Source of the DNA: Sphingobacterium multivorum
Lineage (GTDB): Bacteria > Bacteroidota > Bacteroidia > Sphingobacteriales > Sphingobacteriaceae
Direction: 5' to 3'
Length of the DNA: 64,000 bases
Assembly (NCBI RefSeq): GCF_900457465.1
Contig: NZ_UAUU01000008.1
Location: forward strand, 248,001 to 312,000
In this document: one piece after another, positions 10,033 through 19,481 of the stretch
How positions within the stretch are numbered: the first letter of the stretch is position 1
Layout of the letters: each line of letters starts with the position of its first letter
The notes under the pieces: generated by a model
The model's database searches: none
What the model saw: only the letters and a program-made list of their open reading frames with translations
What the model was told of the DNA's origin: nothing
Made by a program: the position numbers and the translations under genes

Positions 10033-10971
10033 ATGCTATATTTAGGAATTTTGGTCTTTTTTGGACTTATTACATTATTTGCTTCATTTTATACGGTAAA
10101 GCAAGAGTCTGCGGCCGTGATAGAAAGGCTGGGTAAATTTTTAAAAGTAAGTCATGCCGGTTTGCATTTAAAAATTCCATTTTTGGATCAGATCGCTAAG
10201 CGGCTGAATCTTAGGATAAAGCAATTGGATGTCATAATTGATACCAAAACATTGGATAATGTTTTCATTAAGATGAAAGTTTCTGTTCAGTATCAGGTAA
10301 TCAGAGATAATGTAAAAGACGCGTATTATCGTCTGGAGAATCCCGAAAATCAGATTACATCGTATGTTTTTGATGTTGTGCGTGCTGAAGTTCCAAAAAC
10401 AAAATTAGATGATGTTTTTGTAAGAAAAGACGATATTGCCATTGCTGTAAAAAGTGAATTGCAGGATGCGATGCAAAGCTACGGTTACGATATTATCAAA
10501 GCATTGGTGACAGATATTGATCCTGATGAACAGGTGAAACATGCTATGAACAGAATCAACGCTGCTGAACGCGAGAAAACTGCCGCAGAATATGAGTCTG
10601 AGGCACAAAGAATACGAATTGTTGCCGTTGCAAAAGCTGAAGCAGAATCTAAAAAATTACAGGGGCAGGGGATTGCAGACCAGCGAAGAGAGATTGCGAA
10701 GGGACTGGAAGAATCGGTAAAAATGCTGAATGCGGCCAATATCAATGCACAGGAAGCTTCTGCCTTAATTGTCGTGACGCAACATTATGATACGCTGAAT
10801 GCCATTGGAGCAAATAGCAGAAGCAATTTGGTCTTGCTTCCAAATTCACCAACAGCAGCAAGCACTATGCTGAATGATTTGGTAGTTTCAATGGCCGCAG
10901 CACAAAAAATTGATGGGCATACTAGTGCGCAATTGCCTGAAATTCCTAAAGATAGCAGTCGGCAGGAATAA
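10033..10971 (+). CDS. SPFH/Band 7 stomatin-like protein (slipin/QmcA type)
   Basis: A membrane-anchored SPFH protein of 312 residues. It begins with one hydrophobic anchor (MLYLGILVFFGLITLFASFY), then the Band 7 domain (ESAAVIERLGKFLKVSHAG, HLKIPFLD, residues ~22-190), then an Ala/Glu-rich coiled coil (REKTAAEYESEAQRIR). Such proteins form large oligomeric assemblies in functional membrane microdomains and often modulate proteases of the NfeD or FtsH type. No NfeD gene is adjacent here. A strong bidirectional hairpin follows the stop codon, and the next gene is convergent, so it is probably a single-gene transcript. Confidence 0.9.
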   Translation: MLYLGILVFFGLITLFASFYTVKQESAAVIERLGKFLKVSHAGLHLKIPFLDQIAKRLNLRIKQLDVIIDTKTLDNVFIKMKVSVQYQVIRDNVKDAYYRLENPENQITSYVFDVVRAEVPKTKLDDVFVRKDDIAIAVKSELQDAMQSYGYDIIKALVTDIDPDEQVKHAMNRINAAEREKTAAEYESEAQRIRIVAVAKAEAESKKLQGQGIADQRREIAKGLEESVKMLNAANINAQEASALIVVTQHYDTLNAIGANSRSNLVLLPNSPTAASTMLNDLVVSMAAAQKIDGHTSAQLPEIPKDSSRQE

Positions 10972-11010
10972 AACAAAGGTAGCGTGGTATAAGCGCTACC
11001 CTTGTTTTAT
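10970..11010. terminator. Bidirectional terminator between the SPFH gene and SusD
   Basis: GGTAGCG (10978-10984) pairs with CGCTACC (10994-11000) and is flanked by AAAACAA on the left and TTGTTTT on the right. It therefore has a U-tract on both strands and can serve the convergent SPFH and SusD transcripts. Confidence 0.8.
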
Positions 11011-11017
11011 TGTTTCA

Positions 11018-12611
11018 TTAGTATCCCGGGTTTTGGATCAGATTGGGTTCGACTTGAAAGCTACTTTCGTGGAAAGGCCAGAGGTATTGATGTTTCAAAA
11101 ATTTTCTATCTTCAATTTTAAGCACCTCAGATTTCCCGTCCGCACTTTGTCGCATATGACCCAATGCAGGTTGATTAAGAACTACTTCTGCTGTTTTCCA
11201 TCGAAGAATATCACTATAGCGCAGCCCCTCACCGGCAAATTCGACTCTTCGTTCATTGCGAATTAAGTCAATCCATTCTTGTTGAGATCTCACCGTGAGA
11301 TTGACATCTGCTACATTCATATCGAGTCCTGCACGTTGTCGAATCTGATTGATACAGCTTTTCGCTAATTCATCTACGTTATTCAGCATAATTTTGGCTT
11401 CGGCATAGGTCAATAACACTTCTGCGTAGCGTGCCAAAGGAAAGTACATATTACCTCCCGTCCGAAATGCATCAGCTTCATCGACAAATTTCTTAAACCA
11501 ATAGCCCGATCGGCTGCTTCGTAAGTTTTGATAATAGAATAGACTCTTTGAATCATAAATATCTATTTTTTCTTTGTTGAATAGGTCGCCCTGCCCAAAA
11601 ATACTTGCTGTGTAACGTGGATCGCGATTTAATTTGGGGTTGAGCTCATATTCCTGCTTGCTGTGTAAGGGGCATTTGTCAATCGAACGTCCTTGTAGTG
11701 TCCAATAACTATCAACCAAAGACTTCAAAGGAACGACATAAGATTGCCCATTTCCGGTCTTATATTGTGGGGCAAGATGCTGAAAGGAATTTGTAGCAGA
11801 ATTATTGTGGCTTTCCATGTCAAATTTGATGATAAACTCCTTATTGGTCTTGTCTGCTTGATAATTGAATAGGCTAGCATATTGGGGGTGAAGTTGATAT
11901 TTGCCACTGTCCATTATTTCCTTCGCAAGGGTTGCGGCAAGCTCATAGCGTCCATTGTAAAGAGCATATCGCATGACCAACGTTTTGAAGGAGTATTTGT
12001 TGAACATATAGGCGTTTGTGGTACCTTCATTTTCAGGGAGCCTGTTTGCCACATCTTGGCTCATTTCAAATAGTTTGTTCAGTATTTCAGCTTTCGGCGT
12101 TACTGGAGGTATTGCTTCTTCAAGTGTAACCGGGACTAGGACAAAAGGTACGTCACCCCAAACTTCAGTGATCCTGAAATAATGCCAGATACGTAGGGCT
12201 TCTAAGATTGCTTTATATTTTTGTCTTATCGACTCATTTTCCACATAGGGAATGTCAATATTCGCGAGGTAAGTATTGATCCGCCCACGTGTTTATTATA
12301 TAATGTCCAATAGTACTCAGCCAAACGTGCGTTGCTTGTCATATTGCCATTGGCAATGATCATATGGTGGTCTGTCTCTATTCTAGCATAGGCGTTTATC
12401 GCTACGACCATCTAACATATAGAAGAGCAGGCGACGTTCTCCTGGTCCCATAAAAACATCCAAATAACTACTGTGACTACCGACGTAAATCTTCTTCGGT
12501 ATTGAAGAACTCGTCGAAGGATGTTGCGGTAGGATCTCGTTTATCAAGAAATTTTTCGCAGCTACTTAACGTTGCTAGCGCAATTATCAAGGTTAAAATT
12601 TTCTTTTTCAT
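11018..12611 (-). pseudogene. SusD/RagB-family nutrient-binding lipoprotein, several frameshifts
   Basis: The surface lipoprotein partner of the SusC transporter. The start at 12611 gives MKKKILTLIIALATLSSC, a lipoprotein signal, then EKFLDKRDPTATSFDEFF, typical of SusD. Frames are lost near 12487, 12395 and 12283, all within 210 bases; between the breaks the protein reads sensibly (GPGERRLLFYMLDGR; IIANGNMTSNARLAEYYW; RINTYLANIDIPYVEN). From 12244 leftward 408 residues are continuous, through KAILEALRIWHYFRITEVWGDVPF and LARYAEVLLTYAEAKIM to the classic SusD end IQNPGY. Three indels in so short a stretch is the same pattern as in the adjacent SusC 3' end, which points to poor consensus here rather than ordinary decay. 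Confidence 0.85.
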
Positions 12612-12619
12612 TAGCATAG

Positions 12620-15600
12620 TTTAAAAAAATACTCGCACTCAGTCCAACACTGTAGGTTGCCATACGTGGATAATTTCCGTTCCCATCATTTGTTCCAGGA
12701 CTATCGACATCAATACGTTCGGGTCAAGACCTTCCCATTTCGTGAACGTGAATACATCCTGCGCATTAACATATATTCTAAAATTTTTGATGCTTTGCCG
12801 ATTTTAGGAAATGTATAACCAAGCTGAAGAGACTTGATACGGAAAAAGGCAGCATTGCTAAGCCAAACATCACTGAGTAGGTATTGGGGCTTGGCCCCGT
12901 CCAAAGACGTGGAAAACGGCTATTCGGATTGTCGGGGCTCCAATGGTTTGCTACATATTCGACACGTGGTGCGCCGAGGTCGTTACTGTTTCCATCAACA
13001 TACACCGGATAGGCCTCTTGGCCCGATCAAGCGGCCCGTGCGCTTTCCGATCCCCTGACCCAATGCTGAAAATCCCAGCCTTTATAGCGAAAGTCCAGAT
13101 TTATAGCATAGTTATAATGGGAAGAGGGTCTGCCAGATAGCTGCGGTCCTCATCGTTGATTATACCATCCTGATTTTTATCCACGTAGCGGATATCACCA
13201 GGTTTTGAATTTGGCATTTTAGCGGGCGTTGCGTCAACTTCCGCCTGCGTTTGGAAATAGCCATCAGACTGGAAGCCATAATAATTGTTGATTGGGACAC
13301 CTTTGTACCAGATTCGGTTATTATCGCCTTTAAAGATCAATCTATCGTTTTCATTGTAGCCCGCCTTGAGCATTCGGTTGCGGTTATCAAAAAGCATTCC
13401 ACCAATCGTATACGAAAAATCGTCCTTTTTGTCGGACCAGCTTGCTGACAGCTCCCAACCATTATTTTCCACGGCACCGATGTTGACCGCAGATTCCAGA
13501 CTATTTGATCCCGTGAGCGGAGGCACGGCAAATTGGTCATAAATAAGATCGTATGAATTTTTATGATAAAGCTCTGCCGTAAAGGATAGTCTATTTTTTA
13601 AATGCATTGACGTCTAGGCCCAGGTTCCATTGCTTCTGTTTCTCCCAGGAGAAATTTGGATTGGGAACACGTATTGTCCAGCCCCAGGTATTAACAGATT
13701 CCTGCCAGAGGTATGGCGCTACATTTTCGTTTCCGATAAGTCCATAGGAAGCTCGTATCTTAATGTTATTAACTGTTCCCGATTCGAGAATAGGTTTAAA
13801 AAAATGTTCGTTATGTAAGTTCCAGGCGAAAGCTCCCGAGGGAAAAAATCCCCAGCGATGACCGGGGGCAAACTTGCTACTCCCGTCTGAACGTCCAGTC
13901 AACTCTAAAATATAGCGGTTGTTAAAGGAATAATTTAATTTACCGAAAAAAGAAGCTTTGCTGATTTCTCTAAAATCGGTGAAGGTGTAATTCATGACTT
14001 CTGAACCTGCGGTTAGATAGATCTTGTCTTTGTGCTGGCGGAGCTCTTTGTTAAAGTTAATCAGCATCCGAGCGGTGAGCTGGCTTTCACTAACACCTTG
14101 CGAGGCATTGACATCATTTCCCCAAATTGCTGCCGGAGCACCATTTTCATCAAAGAACTTATAGGTCAACCTTTTTTGTTTATTGGCCGATTTGTTAATC
14201 ATGTAGGAGACATTTCCCTCAATATTGAAATTGCTGTTGATGTTATATTTGGGACGTAAATTGATGGTACTACGATCATACATATTGTTTTTTGTACCAC
14301 CGTGTTTTATTGAAGCAATTGGGTTGATGTTATTATGCAGTATATAGTGTTCGGGGAGGTCAGAATCATAAAAAATTTGTTGCGTTGGGTTCAGGCGCCA
14401 GGCCTGTTTATAAAGGCCGTGCCCATCATCGTTTGCCAAAAGACGATCTACCTGTAGACGGTGCGCATAGAAATCGGCCATTAATACAAATTTGTCGGCA
14501 ATGTTGATATTTGTATTGAAACGTGCCGAAAACTTTTGAGTACCTTCAATCTTATTGAGGCCATTTTCTTTTATATGGCCAAGCATTAAATTAAAAGTAC
14601 CAACCCCACCACCGCCAGATATACTTGCGTTATTATTCATTGCTGTCGACGTTCGTTCCATGACTTGATCGAGCCAATTGACTTCTTTTAATTCTCCGGA
14701 AGCATATTTGTTTATTGTTTCTTCGGGGTAGATCGCAGATTGTCCCTGTTGGATTAAGGTTTCGTTCCGCAATTTCATAAAATCAACGGCTCCGACAAAT
14801 TTTGGAAGATCAATGGGTTTATTGACTGCAAACCAGTTGTTGGTAACGACTTTAAACTGTCCTGTCTGTCCGCGTTCTGTTTCGATGATGATAACGCCAT
14901 TTGCGCCACGGGAACCATACATGGAAGCGGATGCGGCATCTTTTAAGACGGTAATGCTTTTAACTTGATTCGGGTCAATATCATGTATGCTCTGTTCCAT
15001 ACCGTCTACGATGACCAAAGGATCTGCATTTTGTAAGGTACTGATTCCGCGAATAGAGATGGTACCCGGAACACTTCCCGGCATACTGTTTCCGCGCATC
15101 ATTGTGACTCCTGGGATCGTTCCTGAAAAAGCATCCTGCATTTTAAAAATTGGACGATTTTTTATTTTCTCCATATCCATTTGTGATACGGAAGATGCAA
15201 CGTGCTTTTTGTCTACTTCGGAGAAGCCGACGACCACCACTTCATCAAGCCCCACTTCATCTGCATCCATAATAACATTTAGCTCCGATTTATTGTTAAT
15301 CGGGATTTCTAGCTGTTTGAATCCGACTGCACTAAAAATCAGGGTTCCTTTTTTGCCATCGGGGAGTGTCAGTTGGAACTCTCCTTTCGTATTCGACGAA
15401 GTTCCTGTATTGGAGCCTTTTAGCAGGATGCTTACAGCAGTCAATAGATTTCCCTTGGTATCATGTACTTTTCCTTTTATGACTTGCTGCTGCAGATTGG
15501 ATATGCCGGACGTACTTTGTTCTGGCAAAGAAATATCTTCATTTTTACGCTTGATAACAACAGTACCACGATGTAACATGTAATAGAAAGCGGTGCTTTT

Positions 15601-15903
15601 GAAAATTTTATCTAAAGCCTTATCGAGTGATACATCTGTGATTTCAACCGTTGCTTTTTCGTTTTTTAGTAATCCTTCTTTAAAGATAAAATGTATACCA
15701 GTCTGTTTGGTAATGCTTTCCAGGACAGTCTCAATCTTGGTATTTTGGGCATGTAAAGTTATCTGAGCGGAGCTTGAAGCGTAGGCGCCCATCATGGATG
15801 TCGCCAATAAGATTCCTGTCAGTTTCATTTTTAATAAATGGTTCAGAGTTTTCCCTTTGTCAACGGGACATAAGGTCCCTTTTGAATAAAATAAATTATT
15901 CAT
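12620..15903 (-). pseudogene. SusC/RagA TonB-dependent transporter with STN domain, 3' end frameshifted
   Basis: An outer-membrane active transporter. The first 770 residues (15903-13591) are intact: N-terminal region with signal sequence (MKLTGILLATSMM), STN domain (TLHAQNTKIETVLESITKQTG to ~118), carboxypeptidase-regulatory-like domain (~140-215), plug with the SusC signature GSRGANGVIIIE, and barrel. The frame breaks at a run of six A at 13596-13601 (five expected) and resumes as RLSFTAELYHKNSYD. At least four more shifts follow between 13125 and 12620, with recognisable pieces (DNPNSRFPRLWTGAKP in two frames; DVWLSNAAFFRIKSLQLGYTFP; YPRMATYSVGLSASIF). The STN domain marks a signal-transducing receptor, matching the FecR and sigma genes just upstream. 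Full length would be about 1,090 residues. Confidence 0.87.
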
Positions 15904-16058
15904 AAATTGGTATAGAATTAATGGTTTATGATCAGTGTTAATTCAATTTTGATGCAGGAGTATTTGCCGTACTTCTGCATTTTTATCATCTTAATTTAGG
16001 TTTTTCGCTTTTTTACATACAAAGTCCGCCTCAATAAGTTTATCTGTTTATAATTAGT

Positions 16059-17240
16059 TTATCTGTTTACAATTAGTTTATCATTGTCAATGGTCAATTT
16101 ATAACCTGTCAAATCTTTTAGTACATTACAAAGTTCCGCCAGCGTTACATCTCTTTTCATGCTACCTTCATATCGTTCATTATTTAATGGGATCTTACAA
16201 TCGACCTGAATTCCGTACCAACGGCTTAATTCATCAAGTATCTGTTGCATATCTTTATTTTTAAAATAAAAATATCCGTCTTTGAAGGCTGTGGCTTCAG
16301 CCTTACTGGCTAATGGAAAAGTCTTTAGCTTTTTATCGACAATTTCCGTTTCGCTGCCAGCATTCATATAGATTTCGTTTTCATCGTTGCTAACTTTAAG
16401 TTTTCCTTCTGTCAATGATACTCTCGTATTTGCATGATAGGAATTTACATTGAAAGCTGTTCCGATCGCCTGTATATTGATATGATTTGTTTCAACAATA
16501 AAGGGCCTATGTGCATCTTTTGCAACTTCAAAATAGGCTTCACCTTTTAGTGTCACTCTTCGCTCTTTTTTATCAAAATTTGCTTTATAGCTGAGCTCAG
16601 AGGCAGCATTTACCCACACTTTAGTCCCATCGCTAAGGGTTAATACCATGGTAGATCGTTTAGGAACTATTAAAGTATTTTTTAGGTTTTCTGCTAAGCT
16701 AGCGGGGTATATAAGCCGTCCTTCTTTTAATTCGATACCTTGCGCAAAATATTGGATTGCCTTTTTTTCGGTTAATCGTATTTCTTCTTTGCCCTCAATT
16801 TTTAAAACTGCACCTGCTCCTCCTGGAAGAACATCATTTTTATGTCCGTATATCTTGTCCGGAATTAAATAGTTTATAGGTTTTTCTTGCTGTTGTCTTT
16901 GCCATAACAGCGTTAGGACAAGTAATAGGGCGGCAGCAATCCCAATAGCCTTGTACCATGGTTTATTTAAGAAGAGATATTTCTTTCTTGATTGTAAAAT
17001 TGTTTCCTTCGCCGTAAATTTACGCTGTGTGATGAGCCATTCTTGTTTTACATCAGTAGTGCGAAGATCAAAAGGAACATATATGTCGGTCTGTGATAAC
17101 CGACGAGATAAGCTATCCCTTGCGCTTGGATATTTTTGTAAGAGATTTTTTAATTGGTTTTCTTTGTCGGATGGTAACTCACCATCCTTCAAAAGAAGAG
17201 CAATCAGTTCTGCTAATAGTATTTTGTCGGTTTCTATCAT
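16059..17240 (-). CDS. FecR-family anti-sigma factor
   Basis: An inner-membrane anti-sigma regulator of 393 residues. The cytoplasmic N-terminal part (1-95) should hold the sigma factor; one membrane segment lies at ~98-113 (AIGIAAALLLVLTLLW); the periplasmic FecR domain includes PKRSTMVLTLSDGTKVWVN and LKGEAYFEVAKDAHRPF, both family hallmarks, and the C-terminal part (ILDELSRWYGIQVDC, LKDLTGYKLTID) is the DUF4974/STN-like segment that contacts the receptor. It lies between the sigma gene and SusC on one strand, which is the standard Bacteroidota polysaccharide or ligand uptake arrangement. Known family action: ligand binding at SusC relieves FecR control and frees the sigma factor. Confidence 0.93.
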   Translation of the reverse strand: MIETDKILLAELIALLLKDGELPSDKENQLKNLLQKYPSARDSLSRRLSQTDIYVPFDLRTTDVKQEWLITQRKFTAKETILQSRKKYLFLNKPWYKAIGIAAALLLVLTLLWQRQQQEKPINYLIPDKIYGHKNDVLPGGAGAVLKIEGKEEIRLTEKKAIQYFAQGIELKEGRLIYPASLAENLKNTLIVPKRSTMVLTLSDGTKVWVNAASELSYKANFDKKERRVTLKGEAYFEVAKDAHRPFIVETNHINIQAIGTAFNVNSYHANTRVSLTEGKLKVSNDENEIYMNAGSETEIVDKKLKTFPLASKAEATAFKDGYFYFKNKDMQQILDELSRWYGIQVDCKIPLNNERYEGSMKRDVTLAELCNVLKDLTGYKLTIDNDKLIVNR

Positions 17241-17326
17241 AATTCAGAAGCTAAATAACTTGAACGGTTGAAATGGGTGATCCGTTTATGGAAATAAGTG
17301 GAGGTTTAGTTATAAGGTACTGATTG

Positions 17327-17839
17327 TTAGAGTGTAAAAAATGTAAGAAGTAGGCTTAGAAATTTTCTTTTAAGCAGGTTTATCGCACGCATCCTTTGTG
17401 TTTTAACCGTGTTTACTGAAACATTGAGTTCCTGTGCGACCTCGTCATACTTCATTCCGTCCAGATAGATTAAACGGCAGATTCGTTGACAACCTTCGGG
17501 CAATTCATTGAGTTCCCGATGAAGAGCTCCAATCAGTTCGGCGTTTATTAAATTATCCAGAATATCATTGTCATCCGGCTGGTCAGGGTTAAATTGGCTC
17601 CGTACACGATCAAATACCACATTTCTTCGTTTGATATTCATCGCTATATTTTTTACAGCGCTATAAAGGAAGCTTTTAATAACGGGCTCTCCCTTTTGCA
17701 ATAAGTCCTGTCTACCCATTAGAACGATAAATGCGTCCTGTACGATGTCTTTTGCAATTTCTTCGGAACCAACCCATGGAAATGCAAATACACTGAGTTG
17801 CAGAAAATATTTGTTAAAATAATATTCTGTGGATAACAT
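17327..17839 (-). CDS. ECF RNA polymerase sigma-70 factor (FecI-like)
   Basis: A 170-residue ECF sigma factor. Region 2 includes EEIAKDIVQDAFIVLMGRQ and VKNIAMNIKRRN; region 4 has LNELPEGCQRICRLIYLDGMKYDEVAQELNVS split by the usual linker, with the helix-turn-helix recognition part NTVKTQRMRAINLLK. The N-terminus is a little short compared with typical members; an in-frame stop lies just upstream of the Met at 17839, so this is the start. It heads the sigma-FecR-SusC-SusD array on the minus strand and is inferred to drive SusC/SusD transcription when released. Confidence 0.93.
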   Translation of the reverse strand: MLSTEYYFNKYFLQLSVFAFPWVGSEEIAKDIVQDAFIVLMGRQDLLQKGEPVIKSFLYSAVKNIAMNIKRRNVVFDRVRSQFNPDQPDDNDILDNLINAELIGALHRELNELPEGCQRICRLIYLDGMKYDEVAQELNVSVNTVKTQRMRAINLLKRKFLSLLLTFFTL

Positions 17840-18320
17840 TTCGTTTACTTTTTTTATTAAAATATAAATTTTAAAAGTGAAATAAAGAAAAATATTAGAG
17901 ATTTTATGTAGGTAAAAACGTCTTAAAATTTTGAAGCTTTATAAAGCTGCTATTAAATGCTGTTTTTAGTTATAGTTTACTGTAATTTAATATAAATATG
18001 ATATAACAGAGTTTTTTTTGTGTGAACATCTTGGTTTTTCGGAATCTTTCATGTGTTGTTTCTATCGATTTTTTTTCAGAGGTAGGCTACTTTACAGTAA
18101 GGCTTTGTGCGTTTTTATCTCATAGCGATTTGCCCCATAATTTTAGTTATTCAGTGAACAAGCCCATTGCGAATAGTAACGGATCAGCTGCGAATTCTAA
18201 GTGACCATTTACAGATATTTAATCATCATTTAAATAATTAAATGTGTCTTTATTTTTACCGTCATATACAAGGGTATGCCATCAAATCATACCATGGTTT
18301 AACAAGTAAATTTAAAAACA
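17840..18320. other. AT-rich divergent intergenic region
   Basis: About 480 bases between the ECF sigma gene (minus) and the small exported protein (plus). It is very AT-rich and must contain both promoters, but I find no perfect TTG/TAnnTTTG pair. The best -7 candidate for the plus strand is TAAATGTG near 18239, one mismatch from consensus. No convincing coding frame or RNA structure seen. Confidence 0.35.
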
Positions 18321-18635
18321 ATGAAAAGATTAATGATGAGTTTGGTAGCAGTGGTTATGCTATCATCTGTTGCTTCGGCTAAGACAGCGACAACACCGGT
18401 CAATGGAAATGCATCTGTGAAAACAACTTCCCAGCGCCTGGCCAACAATACGCTCCGGGTAACCGAGGAAACCACGGAAACGAATGCAGCCTTTGTACGC
18501 TGTAATTTTAAGGTAAGCATATATAGCAGCGACGGCGTTTTGCTAGGCAGCGCAGTCTATACAGATTATGCTTCTTCAGCTGGCGGTTGTGCGGGTTTTT
18601 TTGCTGCAATGCATGACTGGGTTGCAAACAACTAA
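18321..18635 (+). CDS. Small exported protein of unknown family
   Basis: A 104-residue protein with a clear signal peptide: MKRLMMSLVAVVMLSSVASA, cleavage expected after ASA, leaving about 84 residues. The mature part opens with a Thr/Asn/Ser-rich low-complexity stretch (TATTPVNGNASVKTT) and ends in a compact domain with two cysteines, one in VRCNFKVSIYSS and one in SAGGCAGFFAAMHDW, which could form a disulfide in the periplasm. I recognise no family. It precedes the GLPGLI and outer-membrane barrel genes but is separated from them by a strong hairpin terminator, which would make it the most abundant product if transcription partly reads through. Confidence 0.65.
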   Translation: MKRLMMSLVAVVMLSSVASAKTATTPVNGNASVKTTSQRLANNTLRVTEETTETNAAFVRCNFKVSIYSSDGVLLGSAVYTDYASSAGGCAGFFAAMHDWVANN

Positions 18636-18660
18636 CTTTTTATTCATTATCACAAAAAAC

Positions 18661-18688
18661 AAAAGCGGGGCTTTGACCCCGTCTTTCT
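18661..18688 (+). terminator. Hairpin terminator/attenuator after the small exported protein
   Basis: GCGGGG (18665-18670) pairs with CCCCGT (18677-18682) across a six-base loop, preceded by an A-tract and followed by CTTTCT. The GLPGLI start codon is only 14 bases beyond, so it either ends the small transcript or attenuates read-through into the next two genes. Confidence 0.75.
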
Positions 18689-18701
18689 AAACTAAATTAT
18701 C

Positions 18702-19481
18702 ATGTGTAAATATTATATATTCTTTTTATTTCTGTTCCTTTCCAGATTATCTTCTGCACAGCGGCTTCATGCCGTATATGAATACATTCCATCGGCAATG
18801 GCTACTTTTAAAGAAGCGGTCTATTATGATGGAACAGTGAAGATTGCTGTTCGTGATTCGATGCCAATTCGTAAGCAAGAGCTTAACAAAGATGCCGACG
18901 ATGAAGAAGTAGCATCTTCATTTTCGATAACAATCGGTTCTGGCAAGAGGTATAACAGGGTCGTGATCCATCAAAATAAGACTGACCAACAGTTAGAAAC
19001 CCGTTCCATTCAAGGTGTTAACTATTTGGTGACGGACAAATTTCCGGCGCTGGTCTGGAATACGGATTACACCGATGTGGATACATTGGGCAAACATGTA
19101 TGCCATAAGGCAACGGCCTCTTATCGAGGGACTACGTTGGTAGCTTATTATACGAATGATATTCCCGTGCCTGTTGGACCATCGAAATTTGGCGGCTTGC
19201 CAGGCCTTATCGTGATGCTCTATAACGAAAGTGCTAATCCGAACTATTGGTACTTGAAGGAGGTAAATTATCCCTATACTGGCGATATTCCCGTAAATGA
19301 TAAATATATTCAGTCTTTACCCAAATTGAGCCTGGAAGAGTTTGTCAAGAAAGACGACCAATTCAATGAAGAGCAAATGCGCATTATGTACAGCAAAATG
19401 CCAATGATGGAAGGCGTAAGCGTTGAGAAGCAAAAAGTTAGGGGCAGTGTAGAGCAAGTGTATGAATGGGAACATCAATAA
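18702..19481 (+). CDS. GLPGLI family exported protein
   Basis: A 259-residue exported protein of the Bacteroidota-specific GLPGLI family. It has a signal peptide (MCKYYIFFLFLFLSRLSSAQ) and the family-naming motif GGLPGLI at residues 164-170, preceded by the usual WNTDYTDVDTLG and HVCHKATASYRG region. The biochemical role of the family is unknown. Its 3' end overlaps the start of the outer-membrane barrel gene by 20 bases, so the two are translationally linked. GLPGLI proteins are commonly found beside such carboxypeptidase-regulatory-domain barrels, which suggests the pair works together at the outer membrane; this is inference from context. Confidence 0.92.
   Translation: MCKYYIFFLFLFLSRLSSAQRLHAVYEYIPSAMATFKEAVYYDGTVKIAVRDSMPIRKQELNKDADDEEVASSFSITIGSGKRYNRVVIHQNKTDQQLETRSIQGVNYLVTDKFPALVWNTDYTDVDTLGKHVCHKATASYRGTTLVAYYTNDIPVPVGPSKFGGLPGLIVMLYNESANPNYWYLKEVNYPYTGDIPVNDKYIQSLPKLSLEEFVKKDDQFNEEQMRIMYSKMPMMEGVSVEKQKVRGSVEQVYEWEHQ

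Noticed and set aside
14987..15583. 198-codon open frame on the plus strand
   Set aside because: It is antisense to the SusC plug and carboxypeptidase-regulatory region; no independent evidence of coding.
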